Assembly: GCF_015234515.1 (NCBI RefSeq) | Contig: NZ_JADGMY010000028.1 | Span: 124,001-188,000 of the forward strand | Length of the DNA stretch: 64,000 nt | Reading direction: 5' to 3' | Source of the DNA: Cellulomonas sp. | Lineage (GTDB): Bacteria; Actinomycetota; Actinomycetes; Actinomycetales; Cellulomonadaceae | Shown: in pieces, positions 46,348 to 54,405 of the stretch | Layout: every line of letters begins with the position of its first letter | Position numbering within the stretch: position 1 is the first letter of the stretch | The notes under the pieces: generated by a model | Told to the model about the DNA's origin: nothing | Databases searched by the model: none | What the model saw: the letters and a program-made list of their open reading frames with translations, nothing else | Position numbers and translations under genes: made by a program

Positions 46348-46372
46348 CGCCCGCACCCCGAGGAGGACCCCG

Positions 46373-47641
46373 ATGACCGACGCCCTGACCACCTGGGCCG
46401 GCAGCCACACGTTCCGCGGCGGGCCCGTCGTGCACCCGGAGACGGTCGACGAGGTCGCGGACCTCGTCGCCGGGGCCCGGCACGTGCGAGCGCTCGGGTC
46501 GCGGCACTCCTTCCACGACCTCGCGGACGGACCCGGGACGCTCGTCGTCCTGGACCGGCTCGACATCCCCACCGTGATCGACCCCGACGCGGCCACGGTC
46601 ACGGTCGGCGCCGGGGTGCGGTACGGCGAGCTCGCGCGTGACCTGCACGCCGCCGGGTGGGCGCTGCACACGATGGCCTCGCTGCCGCACATCGCCGTCG
46701 CGGGCACGGTCGCGACGGCCACGCACGGGTCGGGCGACACCGCAACGAACCTGTCCGCCGCGGTGCGCGGTCTCGAGGTCGTCGGCGCGGGCGGCGAGGT
46801 CCGCACGCTCGGCCCCGACGACCCGGAGCTGGCCGGATCGGTCGTCGCGCTCGGCGGGCTGGGCGTCGTGACGCGCGTGACGCTCGGGATCCACCCGACG
46901 TACGACGTCGCCCAGGAGGTGTGGCTCGACCTGCCGTGGACCACCGCGCTGGACCGGTTCGACGCGCTCATGTCGTCCGCCTACTCGGTGAGCCTGTTCA
47001 CCGACTGGCGTGGCGAGACGGTGGGGCAGGTGTGGCGCAAGCACCGCGTCGAGACCGACGCCTGGACCCTGCCCGGCCCGGGCGACGTGCTCGCGGGGTC
47101 TCGTCCCGCGCCCGGACCCGTGCATCCGGTGCCGGGCCCGGACCCCGAGGCCTGCACGCAGCAGGGCGCCGTGCCCGGGCCGTGGCACGAGCGGCTCCCC
47201 CACTTCCGGCTCGACTTCACGCCCTCGGCGGGCGCCGAGCTGCAGTCCGAGTGGCTCGTCCCCCGTGAGCACGCCGTCGCCGCGATCGAGGCGCTGCGCG
47301 GCATCGGCCACCTGACGTCGCCCCTGCTGCTCGTCAGCGAGATCCGGTCCATCGCGGGCGACGACCTGTGGCTGTCCACCGCGCACGGCGGGGACCGCGT
47401 CGGTCTGCACTTCACGTGGAAGCCGCTGCGCGCCGAGGTCGACGCGGTGCTGCCGGTGATCGAGCGCACGCTGGCGCCGTTCGCGGCACGCCCGCACTGG
47501 GGCAAGCTCTTCGCAGACGAGCAGCGCACGCTGCGCGACCTGTACCCGCGGTGGGACGACCAGCTCGCGCTCCTCGACCGCCGGGACCCTGAGGGCGTCT
47601 TCGCCAACGACTTCCTGCTGCGCCACGGCCTGCGCAGCTGA
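46373..47641 (+). CDS. Alditol oxidase-like FAD enzyme
   Basis: This 422-aa flavoprotein closely follows the pattern I recall of Streptomyces AldO, which oxidises sugar alcohols such as xylitol and sorbitol with oxygen, giving hydrogen peroxide. His45 in GSRHSF lies where AldO attaches FAD covalently. ASLPHIAVAGTVATATHGSG is the FAD-binding loop, SLFTDWRG and VPGPWHERLPHFR are family blocks, and HWGKLF near the end matches the VAO-type C-terminus. No signal peptide is seen. GAGGAGGAC precedes the ATG. Sugar-alcohol use would suit a plant-polymer degrader. Confidence 0.85.
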   Translation: MTDALTTWAGSHTFRGGPVVHPETVDEVADLVAGARHVRALGSRHSFHDLADGPGTLVVLDRLDIPTVIDPDAATVTVGAGVRYGELARDLHAAGWALHTMASLPHIAVAGTVATATHGSGDTATNLSAAVRGLEVVGAGGEVRTLGPDDPELAGSVVALGGLGVVTRVTLGIHPTYDVAQEVWLDLPWTTALDRFDALMSSAYSVSLFTDWRGETVGQVWRKHRVETDAWTLPGPGDVLAGSRPAPGPVHPVPGPDPEACTQQGAVPGPWHERLPHFRLDFTPSAGAELQSEWLVPREHAVAAIEALRGIGHLTSPLLLVSEIRSIAGDDLWLSTAHGGDRVGLHFTWKPLRAEVDAVLPVIERTLAPFAARPHWGKLFADEQRTLRDLYPRWDDQLALLDRRDPEGVFANDFLLRHGLRS

Positions 47642-47644
47642 CGC

Positions 47645-47673
47645 CCGGTCGGCGCACGGGAACGCCGCACCGG
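47645..47673. terminator. Imperfect hairpin between convergent genes
   Basis: CCGGT-GGCG pairs with CGCC-ACCGG across a short bulge, filling the gap between the alditol oxidase and DUF916-like genes. Weak bidirectional terminator. Confidence 0.4.
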
Positions 47674-47676
47674 TCG

Positions 47677-48795
47677 TCAGACGGCGGGCAGCCGGTCGGG
47701 CTCCTGTCGGGCCGCCGCCACCGCCTCGGCGACGAGACGGTCCGTGGCCTCGGCCCGGTGACGCGCGCGTCGCCGGGAGACCCACACCGCTGCGGCGACC
47801 AGGACGACCAGGACCAGCAGGGTCCAGGGCAGGGCGGCCGTCGACGCCGTGGCGGTGACCGGTGCGAGCGTCGAGCCGTCCGCGGCGATCTCCGGGACCA
47901 GCCGCACGGTCGCGGTCAGGCGCAGGAGCGGACGCACGTCCTCGACGCGGACCGCGACGGTCGTCCGCTCCCCCGGCAGCAGCTCGGGGACGTCGACCTG
48001 CACGACCTGTTCGCCCCACCCGAACGGTCCGGCGACGGTCACGGTCGCCGGACCACCGACCCGCGCGTTCCCCGTGTTCGCGACCTCGACCCCGACGTCG
48101 ACCGAGCCCGCAGCCGTGGGGTCGAGGGTGCCGTGGTGGACCGCACGCGCGTCCTCGAGGCTCACGCCGGGTCCCAGTGGTCCCGCGACGCGCAGGTGCA
48201 GCCGCGCACCCAGCCGCCGGTCGACGCTCACGCCGTCCGCGCGGGAGCTGACGAGCGACGTCACGACTCCCCCGGCGTGGTCACCGGGCTCCGCGTCCTC
48301 CGGGACGGTCAGGACGAACGGCACGACCACGCTCTCGCCCGGCGGGACCGCGACCTCGGGCGTCGCGATCGCCACCCACGCACCGACCCCGTGCGACGTC
48401 TGGTCCGCGCGCCGCAGGTCCAGCACGCCGCGCGTGGTCGTGAACGCGTCCGCCGCGTAGACCTGCAGCGTCGTGGTCGCGTTGCCGTGGTTGGTCACGA
48501 CGAGGGCGTCCTCGATCGTCTCGCCCGGCGCCGCCGTGTAGGCAAAGTTGGCGCGGTCGGCGGCGTGCGGCTCGGCGTCGGCAGGTCGGACGCCCCAGGT
48601 GACGGTGGCGTCCGCGCTCGGGTCGGCGCTCGGGTCGGCGCTCGGGTCGACGGCGACGGCCGACGCGGACCGGGCGACGACGACGGGAAGGACGGCGCCC
48701 GTCAGCGCGGCGAGCAGGCCGGTGATCAGGGCGACGACCAGCGCGGGCGCCCGGTGACCTGGGACGAGCGGCGGCGACGTGCGGGCGCGGGTCAT
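47677..48795 (-). CDS. DUF916-like secreted, membrane-anchored protein (WxL-interacting type)
   Basis: This 372-aa protein has a signal sequence (about 15-45), a short linker of Asp-Pro-Ser-Ala repeats, an immunoglobulin-like domain beginning near residue 66 (VTWGVRPAD, then FAYTAAPGETIEDALVVTNHG), a second beta-rich domain, one membrane segment (about 322-340) and a basic cytoplasmic tail. The first domain has the pattern of DUF916, the peptidoglycan-binding part of WxL-interacting proteins. The gene just upstream codes for an enzyme with a WxL-like tail, so the two probably meet on the cell surface. GAGGAG precedes the ATG. Confidence 0.7.
   Translation of the reverse strand: MTRARTSPPLVPGHRAPALVVALITGLLAALTGAVLPVVVARSASAVAVDPSADPSADPSADATVTWGVRPADAEPHAADRANFAYTAAPGETIEDALVVTNHGNATTTLQVYAADAFTTTRGVLDLRRADQTSHGVGAWVAIATPEVAVPPGESVVVPFVLTVPEDAEPGDHAGGVVTSLVSSRADGVSVDRRLGARLHLRVAGPLGPGVSLEDARAVHHGTLDPTAAGSVDVGVEVANTGNARVGGPATVTVAGPFGWGEQVVQVDVPELLPGERTTVAVRVEDVRPLLRLTATVRLVPEIAADGSTLAPVTATASTAALPWTLLVLVVLVAAAVWVSRRRARHRAEATDRLVAEAVAAARQEPDRLPAV
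48611..48646 (-). repeat. 12-bp in-frame tandem repeat (three units)
   Basis: Three 12-base units encode the Asp-Pro-Ser-Ala linker just after the signal sequence of the DUF916-like protein. Such a stretch can vary in copy number. Confidence 0.8.
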
Positions 48796-48900
48796 ACGAG
48801 CACTCCTCGGCTGTGGTCCGGATGGGGTCGTGACGCGGAAGGGGCCGTGGACACGTCGGCCGGCCCCGTCGGTGAGGCCGACGGAGCCGACCGACGTCCG

Positions 48901-50856
48901 TCAGCTCAGCGCCGTGAGGGTGAGCGTCGCGGAGTACCGGCCCTCGGTGACCGAGACCGGCAGGCGCAGGTCGAGCTCGGCACCCAGCAGCACGCTGCCC
49001 AGCGCGTGCCCCACGGCGGCCGAGCCCAGGACCGCCGGCTCCGCGAGGCCGTCGCCCGACACGAAGCCCGAGGCGACGGCCGCACCCGGCGTCGCACCGC
49101 CGTCGTTCTCGGTCACCGTGGGTGACCATCCCAGGTGCTTGGCGTCGACGGCCCGGTCACCCGCCACGAAGTCGCTGACCTGGCCCGACAGCGACCACGC
49201 GGGCGTGTCACGACGCGTGTCCGTGACCCGGACCGGGTTGAGCGCGCCCGTCGCGCGCAGGTGGTCGCCTGCCTGCTCGGCCACGCCGAGGTCGACGAGG
49301 TCGTTGCTGCCGTCGATCGCCCACACGAGCTCACCGGGCTCGCCGTCCTGCTCGGGCACGGTCACGGCCAGCCGCTGCGCGTCGTCGGCCGGGACCTCGA
49401 CGCCGTCCTCGACCACGCGCTTGCCACGCGCGTCCTTGGTGATCGTGAAGGCGTCGTACAGGTCGCCGACCTTCTCGGGCGCATCACCGTTGACGGCTGC
49501 GACGTACGACTCGTAGCGCAGGGTGCCGCCGTCGACGGAGACGACCTGGTACGACGAGACGTTCGCGCCGCGCTTGACCTGCGTCGCACCGTTGCGTGTC
49601 CACACGTTGTCGCCCTCCGCGGCGAGCGTGTAGTACTTGCCGCCCGAGTTCGACACGGCGTACACCGGCCCGCTCGTGATGCCGGGCGTGCCCGTCGCGG
49701 TCGTGTCCTTGTAGCCCCGGGCGTACGTGTGGTCGTGGCCCTGCAGCACGAGGTCGATGTCGTGCTTCTCGAACACGGGCACCCACGCGGCGCGCAGCAG
49801 GGGCTCGTCGCGCCCGCTGGAGACGCTGTAGACCGGCTGGTGGAACGTCGCGACGGCCCACGTGTTCGGGTTGGAGCCCAGGACGTGGTCGAGCCAGGCG
49901 GCCTGGAAGTCGACCCACAGCTGCCCGGCGTCGGGGCAGCCCTCGGTGCAGGCCGGCAGGTCGGGCGGGGTGAGGAAGCCGGAGTTCCGTGTCGCGTTCA
50001 GGGTGATGAACCGAACGTCCTGGTAGTCGACGAAGTAGACCGTCTCGCCGGCGAACGTCTCGAAGTGGTCGAGGTACGCCGCGGTCTGGCGCGCGGCCGG
50101 CGTGTCGCCCTCGGCGAGCTTCGCCAGGTCACCGATCGTCGCGCGCGTCGGGGAGTTCAGCGCGTACGTGAAGTTCGCCTTCCAGTTCCGCATCGTCTGG
50201 TCGCCGCTGTACTCGTGGTTGCCCGGCGCGGCCAGGACCTGCGTGGTCATCGCGGACTCGCCCATCCCGGAGAACCAGTTGGTCCACTGCGTCTGGTTGC
50301 TCGCGGTGTCGATGAGGTCGCCCGCGTGGACGCTGCCCACGGCGTCGGGCGCCTTGGCGTGCGCGGCCTGCACGACGGCGGGCCACGTGGTGTCGAGGCT
50401 GATCTGCGCGTCGCCGTAGTAGAGGAACGAGAAGGGCTCGGCGGCGTCGGACGCCGTGCGGAACGTGCGCCAGGGCGTCCAGTCGTCACCCTGCCCGACG
50501 CGGTACTCGTACCGCGTCCCCGCCGCCAGTCCGGTGAGGGTGGCCGAGAGGTGCGTGTGCTCGCCGATGGTGTCGGTGACGGTCGCGGCGACCGTCGCAC
50601 CGGTGCCGCCGGTGCGTCGGTACTCGACGGCCGCCGGCGCGCTCGACGTGCTGCGCCACGTGACGAACTGCGAGGTGGTCGCCTGGTCGGTCGGGGTGAG
50701 GATCAGCCGGTCCGTCGCCGTGCCGGTGTCGGCCGCGACGGGGGTGGCGGTGGCCAGGAAGCCACCGGCGACGACGGCACCGCAGGCCAGGGCAGCGGTG
50801 AGCCGGTGCCGCAGGGGCCCGGCTGCACGAGGGCGGGACGGGAGTGGCGTTCGCAT
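48901..50856 (-). CDS. Secreted purple-acid-phosphatase-like metallophosphoesterase with WxL-like C-terminus
   Basis: This 651-aa protein has a signal peptide (cleavage likely near VAA, residue 42), an N-terminal fibronectin-like domain typical of purple acid phosphatases (about 48-135), and a metallophosphatase domain with all metal motifs: YYGDAQ (Asp149), HAGDLID, PGNHEY (212-215), FHQPVY and GHDHTYARG. The last 150 residues are a separate beta-rich part with AWSLSGQVSDF, then HLGWSP, and a closing YSATLTLTALS; this has the look of a WxL cell-wall-binding domain. AAGGAG precedes the ATG. It likely releases phosphate from organic esters while held at the wall, perhaps through the DUF916-like protein downstream. 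Confidence 0.83.
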   Translation of the reverse strand: MRTPLPSRPRAAGPLRHRLTAALACGAVVAGGFLATATPVAADTGTATDRLILTPTDQATTSQFVTWRSTSSAPAAVEYRRTGGTGATVAATVTDTIGEHTHLSATLTGLAAGTRYEYRVGQGDDWTPWRTFRTASDAAEPFSFLYYGDAQISLDTTWPAVVQAAHAKAPDAVGSVHAGDLIDTASNQTQWTNWFSGMGESAMTTQVLAAPGNHEYSGDQTMRNWKANFTYALNSPTRATIGDLAKLAEGDTPAARQTAAYLDHFETFAGETVYFVDYQDVRFITLNATRNSGFLTPPDLPACTEGCPDAGQLWVDFQAAWLDHVLGSNPNTWAVATFHQPVYSVSSGRDEPLLRAAWVPVFEKHDIDLVLQGHDHTYARGYKDTTATGTPGITSGPVYAVSNSGGKYYTLAAEGDNVWTRNGATQVKRGANVSSYQVVSVDGGTLRYESYVAAVNGDAPEKVGDLYDAFTITKDARGKRVVEDGVEVPADDAQRLAVTVPEQDGEPGELVWAIDGSNDLVDLGVAEQAGDHLRATGALNPVRVTDTRRDTPAWSLSGQVSDFVAGDRAVDAKHLGWSPTVTENDGGATPGAAVASGFVSGDGLAEPAVLGSAAVGHALGSVLLGAELDLRLPVSVTEGRYSATLTLTALS

Positions 50857-51003
50857 CGAGCGTCTCCTTGCGTCGGAAGATGACGCCCCGAACGGTGTCG
50901 GGTCGAGGCGACGCGCGGTCGTACGGACGGTGTACGGCTCGGCACGGGTGGGAACACTCTGGGGTCCTGCTGCCGGGCCCCCGGGACGTGGGAGGGTGGA
51001 CCG

Positions 51004-51720
51004 ATGCGCACCCTCGGACTGATCGGCGGCATGAGCTGGTACTCCACGCTGGAGTACTACCGGGTCATCAACACGGCGGTGCACGAGGCGCTCGGCGGGC
51101 ACCACAGTGCGCACCTGCTGCTGGAGTCGGTGGACTTCGCGCAGGTGCGCGAGCTGCAGCTGGCCGAGGACTGGGCGGGCGCGGGCGACCTCCTCGCCGC
51201 CGCGGGCCGTCGGCTGCAGGGAGCGGGCGCCGACGCCGTCCTCATCGCGACGAACCTCATGCACAAGGTGGCGCCCGCCGTGGAGGCCGCACTCGACGTC
51301 CCGCTCCTGCACATCGCCGACGCGGTCGCCGACGTCGCGACGGGTGCGGGCTGGGGAACCGTGGGTGTCGTCGGCACGCGCTGGGTGATGGCCGAGCCGT
51401 TCTACGCCGACCGGCTCGCGACCCACGGCATCGCCACGCTGGTGCCGGACGCCGCCACGCAGGACGAGATCGACCGGATCATCTTCGACGAGCTCGCGCA
51501 CGGCCGCGTCCTGGACACCTCACGCGCCCGGCTCACCGCGGCTGCCGCGCAGCTGCAGGCGCAGGGCGCCGACGCGGTGGTGCTGGCCTGCACCGAGCTC
51601 GAGCTGGCGCTGACCGGGCCCGGCCCGGTGCCGCTCATCGAGTCCGCCCGCGTCCACGCGCTGGCCGCCGCCCGGTTCGCGCTCGGCGGCGCGACGCCGC
51701 CGCTGACGGCCGCGGTCTGA
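51004..51720 (+). CDS. YgeA-type aspartate/glutamate racemase
   Basis: This 238-aa member of the Asp/Glu racemase family opens with the family's GLIGGMSWYSTLEYYRVIN. The second catalytic residue is Cys196 in ACTEL. At the first site it has Thr83 in ATNLMHK instead of Cys; E. coli YgeA, a broad-specificity amino-acid racemase, also has a Thr83/Cys197 pair, so this is a YgeA-type enzyme and not a dead one. It may supply or recycle D-amino acids. It is divergent from the phosphatase gene and ends in a hairpin around its stop codon. Confidence 0.88.
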   Translation: MRTLGLIGGMSWYSTLEYYRVINTAVHEALGGHHSAHLLLESVDFAQVRELQLAEDWAGAGDLLAAAGRRLQGAGADAVLIATNLMHKVAPAVEAALDVPLLHIADAVADVATGAGWGTVGVVGTRWVMAEPFYADRLATHGIATLVPDAATQDEIDRIIFDELAHGRVLDTSRARLTAAAAQLQAQGADAVVLACTELELALTGPGPVPLIESARVHALAAARFALGGATPPLTAAV

Positions 51721-51729
51721 CCGCGGCCG
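51707..51729. terminator. Hairpin enclosing the racemase stop codon
   Basis: A perfect 10-bp stem (51707-51716 CGGCCGCGGT with 51720-51729 ACCGCGGCCG) has the loop CTG; the TGA stop (51718-51720) starts in the loop. It ends 4 bases before the convergent transglutaminase-like gene and probably stops transcription from both sides. Confidence 0.55.
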
Positions 51730-51732
51730 CCG

Positions 51733-52674
51733 TCAGACGTCCCAGGACGTCACGCGCGTCGTGAGGTCCGTCCAGCCGTCGCGGCCCAGGGGCGAGAGCG
51801 TCCGGATGCGTCGCCCCGGGTGCAGCCGCGGGTCTGCGGCGTAGCGACGACCCAGCTCGGTCTCGGCGCCGGTGTCACCGGCGTCCGCCCGGACCAGCAG
51901 GTCGGCGACCTCGTCCGCGAGCACGGCGACGTCCTCGGGTGCCTCGTGCAGCTCCGCGCCCCACACGTCCCACAGCAGCAGCTCGTCGCGGCGACGGTGC
52001 GCGACCTCCAGCAGCACGTTCCCCCGCACGAAGTCCGGTCCGCACAGCTCCGGCAGCTCGCGCGCGACCCCGTACGCACCGAGGTCCAGCCCGTCGCGCC
52101 GGTGCGCGAGCCACAGCTCCGCGGCGGTCGCGAACGGTGCGTCGAGGCCCGTCGGCAGGTCGAACGGGTCGAACGGCTCCCCGGCCGGGGGCGCGGCACC
52201 GAACGCCGCGTCGATCTCGGGGTCCGCGCGCACCCAGCGCCGTCCGTCCCAGCGCTCGACGACGACGTGGTCGTGCGCGAAGCCCGGGGTGAAGTACCGC
52301 GCGAACCCGACGCGGGACCGTGCGGGGATGCCGTGCTCGCGCAGCAGCCCCACACCGAGCAGCGTGTGGTCCCGGCAGCACCCCGCGAGACGGGCAGTGG
52401 CCGGACGGCCCGCGAGCGGGGCGGGTGACAGCGCGAAGCCGGCCGTGAGGATCGCGTCCAGCCACCGCAGGTCGACCGTCGGCAGCCGGTCGGCGTCGAG
52501 GGTGTCCGCCTCGGCCCGGTAGTGCGCGATCAGTCCCGTCGCCGCGGCGTGCACGTCTGCCGGGCCGGTGCCCAGCGCGGCGAGCACCGCGGCGTGCCGG
52601 CCGGGGTCGCTGTAGGGCGAGTGCCGCGCCCACTGCCCAGGGTCGCCCGTCGCGTCCTGCACGCCGTCCGGCAT
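51733..52674 (-). CDS. Transglutaminase-like cysteine protein
   Basis: This 313-aa protein contains a transglutaminase-like core with the expected Cys-His-Asp order: Cys99/Cys100 in AGCCRDHTLLG, His136 in HDHVVVERWDG and Asp151 in RADPEID. Such proteins hydrolyse or transfer amide bonds; the target is unknown. The C-terminal 130 residues follow no family I recognise. No signal peptide, so cytoplasmic. The ATG at 52674 is chosen for GGAGG 7 bases upstream; a GTG about 50 bases further up is an alternative. Confidence 0.78.
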   Translation of the reverse strand: MPDGVQDATGDPGQWARHSPYSDPGRHAAVLAALGTGPADVHAAATGLIAHYRAEADTLDADRLPTVDLRWLDAILTAGFALSPAPLAGRPATARLAGCCRDHTLLGVGLLREHGIPARSRVGFARYFTPGFAHDHVVVERWDGRRWVRADPEIDAAFGAAPPAGEPFDPFDLPTGLDAPFATAAELWLAHRRDGLDLGAYGVARELPELCGPDFVRGNVLLEVAHRRRDELLLWDVWGAELHEAPEDVAVLADEVADLLVRADAGDTGAETELGRRYAADPRLHPGRRIRTLSPLGRDGWTDLTTRVTSWDV

Positions 52675-52778
52675 CGCCGCCTCCGTCCCGGGGTCCTGCG
52701 TCGGACTCCCGTGCGGAGTAGACACCCCGTGGGTGCCGGACTCATCGGGGCGGGCGGGACCGGACGGCTCCCGACGTG

Positions 52779-52821
52779 CGAGCGCCGCCGGTGCCCTCGT
52801 CGGGGCGACCGGCGGCGCTCG
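52779..52821 (-). terminator. FKBP gene terminator hairpin
   Basis: A 14-bp perfect outer stem (52779-52792 with 52808-52821) plus an inner GCCC/GGGC pair lies 12 bases past the FKBP stop. Confidence 0.7.
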
Positions 52822-52832
52822 GTGGGACGTCG

Positions 52833-53237
52833 TCAGCTCACGCCGACGATGTCCACCACGAACACGAGGGTGTCCCCGCCCTTGATGCCGGCCTGCGGCA
52901 CGCCGCGATCGCCGTAGGCGAGGTGCGACGGGATCGACAGCAGCACGCGCGAGCCGACCTGCTGGCCCACGAGGCCCTCGTCCCAGCCCGCGATGACGGC
53001 GCCGACACCGATCGGGAAGCTGATCGACGAGCCGCGGTCGAAGGAGTTGTCGAAGACGCCCCCCTGCCACGCCTGCCCCAGGTAGTGCACCTCGATGTCC
53101 TGCCCCGCCTCGACGAGCGCGCCGTCGCCGCGGTCGAGCACGACGACCTCGAGCTGCTCCGAGGGGGAGGCGTCCGGGAACGTGAGCGTGGGCTTGGTGC
53201 CGGGTGCGCCCGAGACCTCGGGCAGCGCTGCGGCCAT
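52833..53237 (-). CDS. FKBP-type peptidyl-prolyl isomerase
   Basis: This 134-aa cytoplasmic protein has a single FKBP domain: VHYLGQAWQGGVFDNSFDRG, then the active-site part IAGWDEGLVGQQVGSRVLLSIPSHLAYGDRGVPQAGI and the end TLVFVVDIVGV. It speeds cis-trans isomerisation of X-Pro bonds in folding proteins. No lipobox or signal peptide. GGAGAACC precedes the ATG. It is monocistronic, with a strong hairpin downstream. Confidence 0.94.
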   Translation of the reverse strand: MAAALPEVSGAPGTKPTLTFPDASPSEQLEVVVLDRGDGALVEAGQDIEVHYLGQAWQGGVFDNSFDRGSSISFPIGVGAVIAGWDEGLVGQQVGSRVLLSIPSHLAYGDRGVPQAGIKGGDTLVFVVDIVGVS

Positions 53238-53290
53238 GGCGGTTCTCCTTCGGTGGATGACAGTGCCCGACCATCCTGCCCTGCCCGCCA

Positions 53291-53310
53291 GGGCCCCGCC
53301 GCACGGGCCC
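53291..53310 (-). terminator. Hairpin downstream of the esterase gene
   Basis: GGGCCC (53291-53296) and GGGCCC (53305-53310) form a 6-bp stem with an 8-base loop, 6 bases past the esterase stop. Confidence 0.4.
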
Positions 53311-53316
53311 CGACGC

Positions 53317-54315
53317 TCAGCGCCCGAGGACCCCCGCGAGCCACCGCAGCTGCGCGTCGAGCTGGAAGCCACCGCCGCCCTCGTGCTCGTTGAACTCGTA
53401 CACCTCGATGGCCCGCTCCGGGCGCGAGCCCGCGAGCGTGCCGTAGTGGTTGTACGCCGCGAACACGGTGGACGGCGGGCAGATCGGGTCGCGCAGCGCG
53501 ACCGAGAACAGCGTGGGCGCCGTGGCGCGGCGCGCGAGGTGCACACCGTCGAGGTACGACAGCGTCCGCAGCGCGGCGGCCTTGTGGTCGCGGTGCACCG
53601 ACAGGTACGTGACGAGCTCGTGGTACGGGTCCGCGTCGGTGACCGCGATGGCCCGCTGGACGTGGCACAGGAACGGCACGTCCGGCATGGCCGCCGCGAG
53701 GCCGTCGGCCAGCCCTGCCACCGCGAGCGTCATGCCGCCGCCCTGGCTGCCGCCGGTCACGGTGACGCGCGCCGGGTCGACGCCGGGCAGGGACCGCACG
53801 GCCTCGACCGCGCGGACCCCGTCGGTGTAGACCCGCCGGTAGTAGTGCTCGGCGGGGTCGAGGATCCCGCGCGTCAGGAAGCCCGGCGTCTGCGGCCCCG
53901 ACCCGACGGGGTCCGGCGTGTCGCCGCCGCTGCCCCACCGCGAGCCCTGGCCGCGGGTGTCCATCAGCAGGTGCACGTACCCGGCCGCCGCCCAGGCGAG
54001 GCGCTCGTGCGGGCGCCCCCGGCCACCGCCGTAGCCGATGAACTCCACGACGGCGGGCAGCGACGACCCGTCCGTGGCCGACCCCGCGGGCCGCGTGACC
54101 CACGCCTTGATCGGGTGCCCGCCGAACCCGGCGAACGTCACGTCCTCGACGTCGACGAGCGTCAGGCCCGCGTCGTACGGCTCGCGACGCACGTCGAGGT
54201 CGAACGCGCGCGTCTCCGCGAGCGTCGCCGCCCAGAACTCGTCGAGGTCCGCCGGTTCGTCGAGCTCCGGCAGGTAGCGCTCGAGCTCGGGCAGGGGCAG
54301 GTCGAACAGCGCCAT
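53317..54315 (-). CDS. CE7-family acetyl-xylan / cephalosporin-C esterase
   Basis: This 332-aa alpha/beta hydrolase matches the AXE1 (CE7) family: N-terminal LPLPELERYLPELDEPADLDEFW, the oxyanion-region GYGGGRG, the CE7 word RGQGS, nucleophile Ser190 in GGSQGGG, Asp276 in ALRDPICPP and His311 in NEHEGGG. It removes acetyl groups from short xylo-oligosaccharides. With no signal peptide it should act in the cytoplasm on imported oligosaccharides, which suits a plant-polymer degrader. AAAGGA precedes the ATG. Confidence 0.93.
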   Translation of the reverse strand: MALFDLPLPELERYLPELDEPADLDEFWAATLAETRAFDLDVRREPYDAGLTLVDVEDVTFAGFGGHPIKAWVTRPAGSATDGSSLPAVVEFIGYGGGRGRPHERLAWAAAGYVHLLMDTRGQGSRWGSGGDTPDPVGSGPQTPGFLTRGILDPAEHYYRRVYTDGVRAVEAVRSLPGVDPARVTVTGGSQGGGMTLAVAGLADGLAAAMPDVPFLCHVQRAIAVTDADPYHELVTYLSVHRDHKAAALRTLSYLDGVHLARRATAPTLFSVALRDPICPPSTVFAAYNHYGTLAGSRPERAIEVYEFNEHEGGGGFQLDAQLRWLAGVLGR

Positions 54316-54405
54316 CGCGGGTGGTCCTTTGCAGGTGCGGCCCAGGGGTCGGCCGATGCTAACCCGCGCGGCGACGCCTCCCGCAGGACCGGCACGGCCC
54401 GCGCA

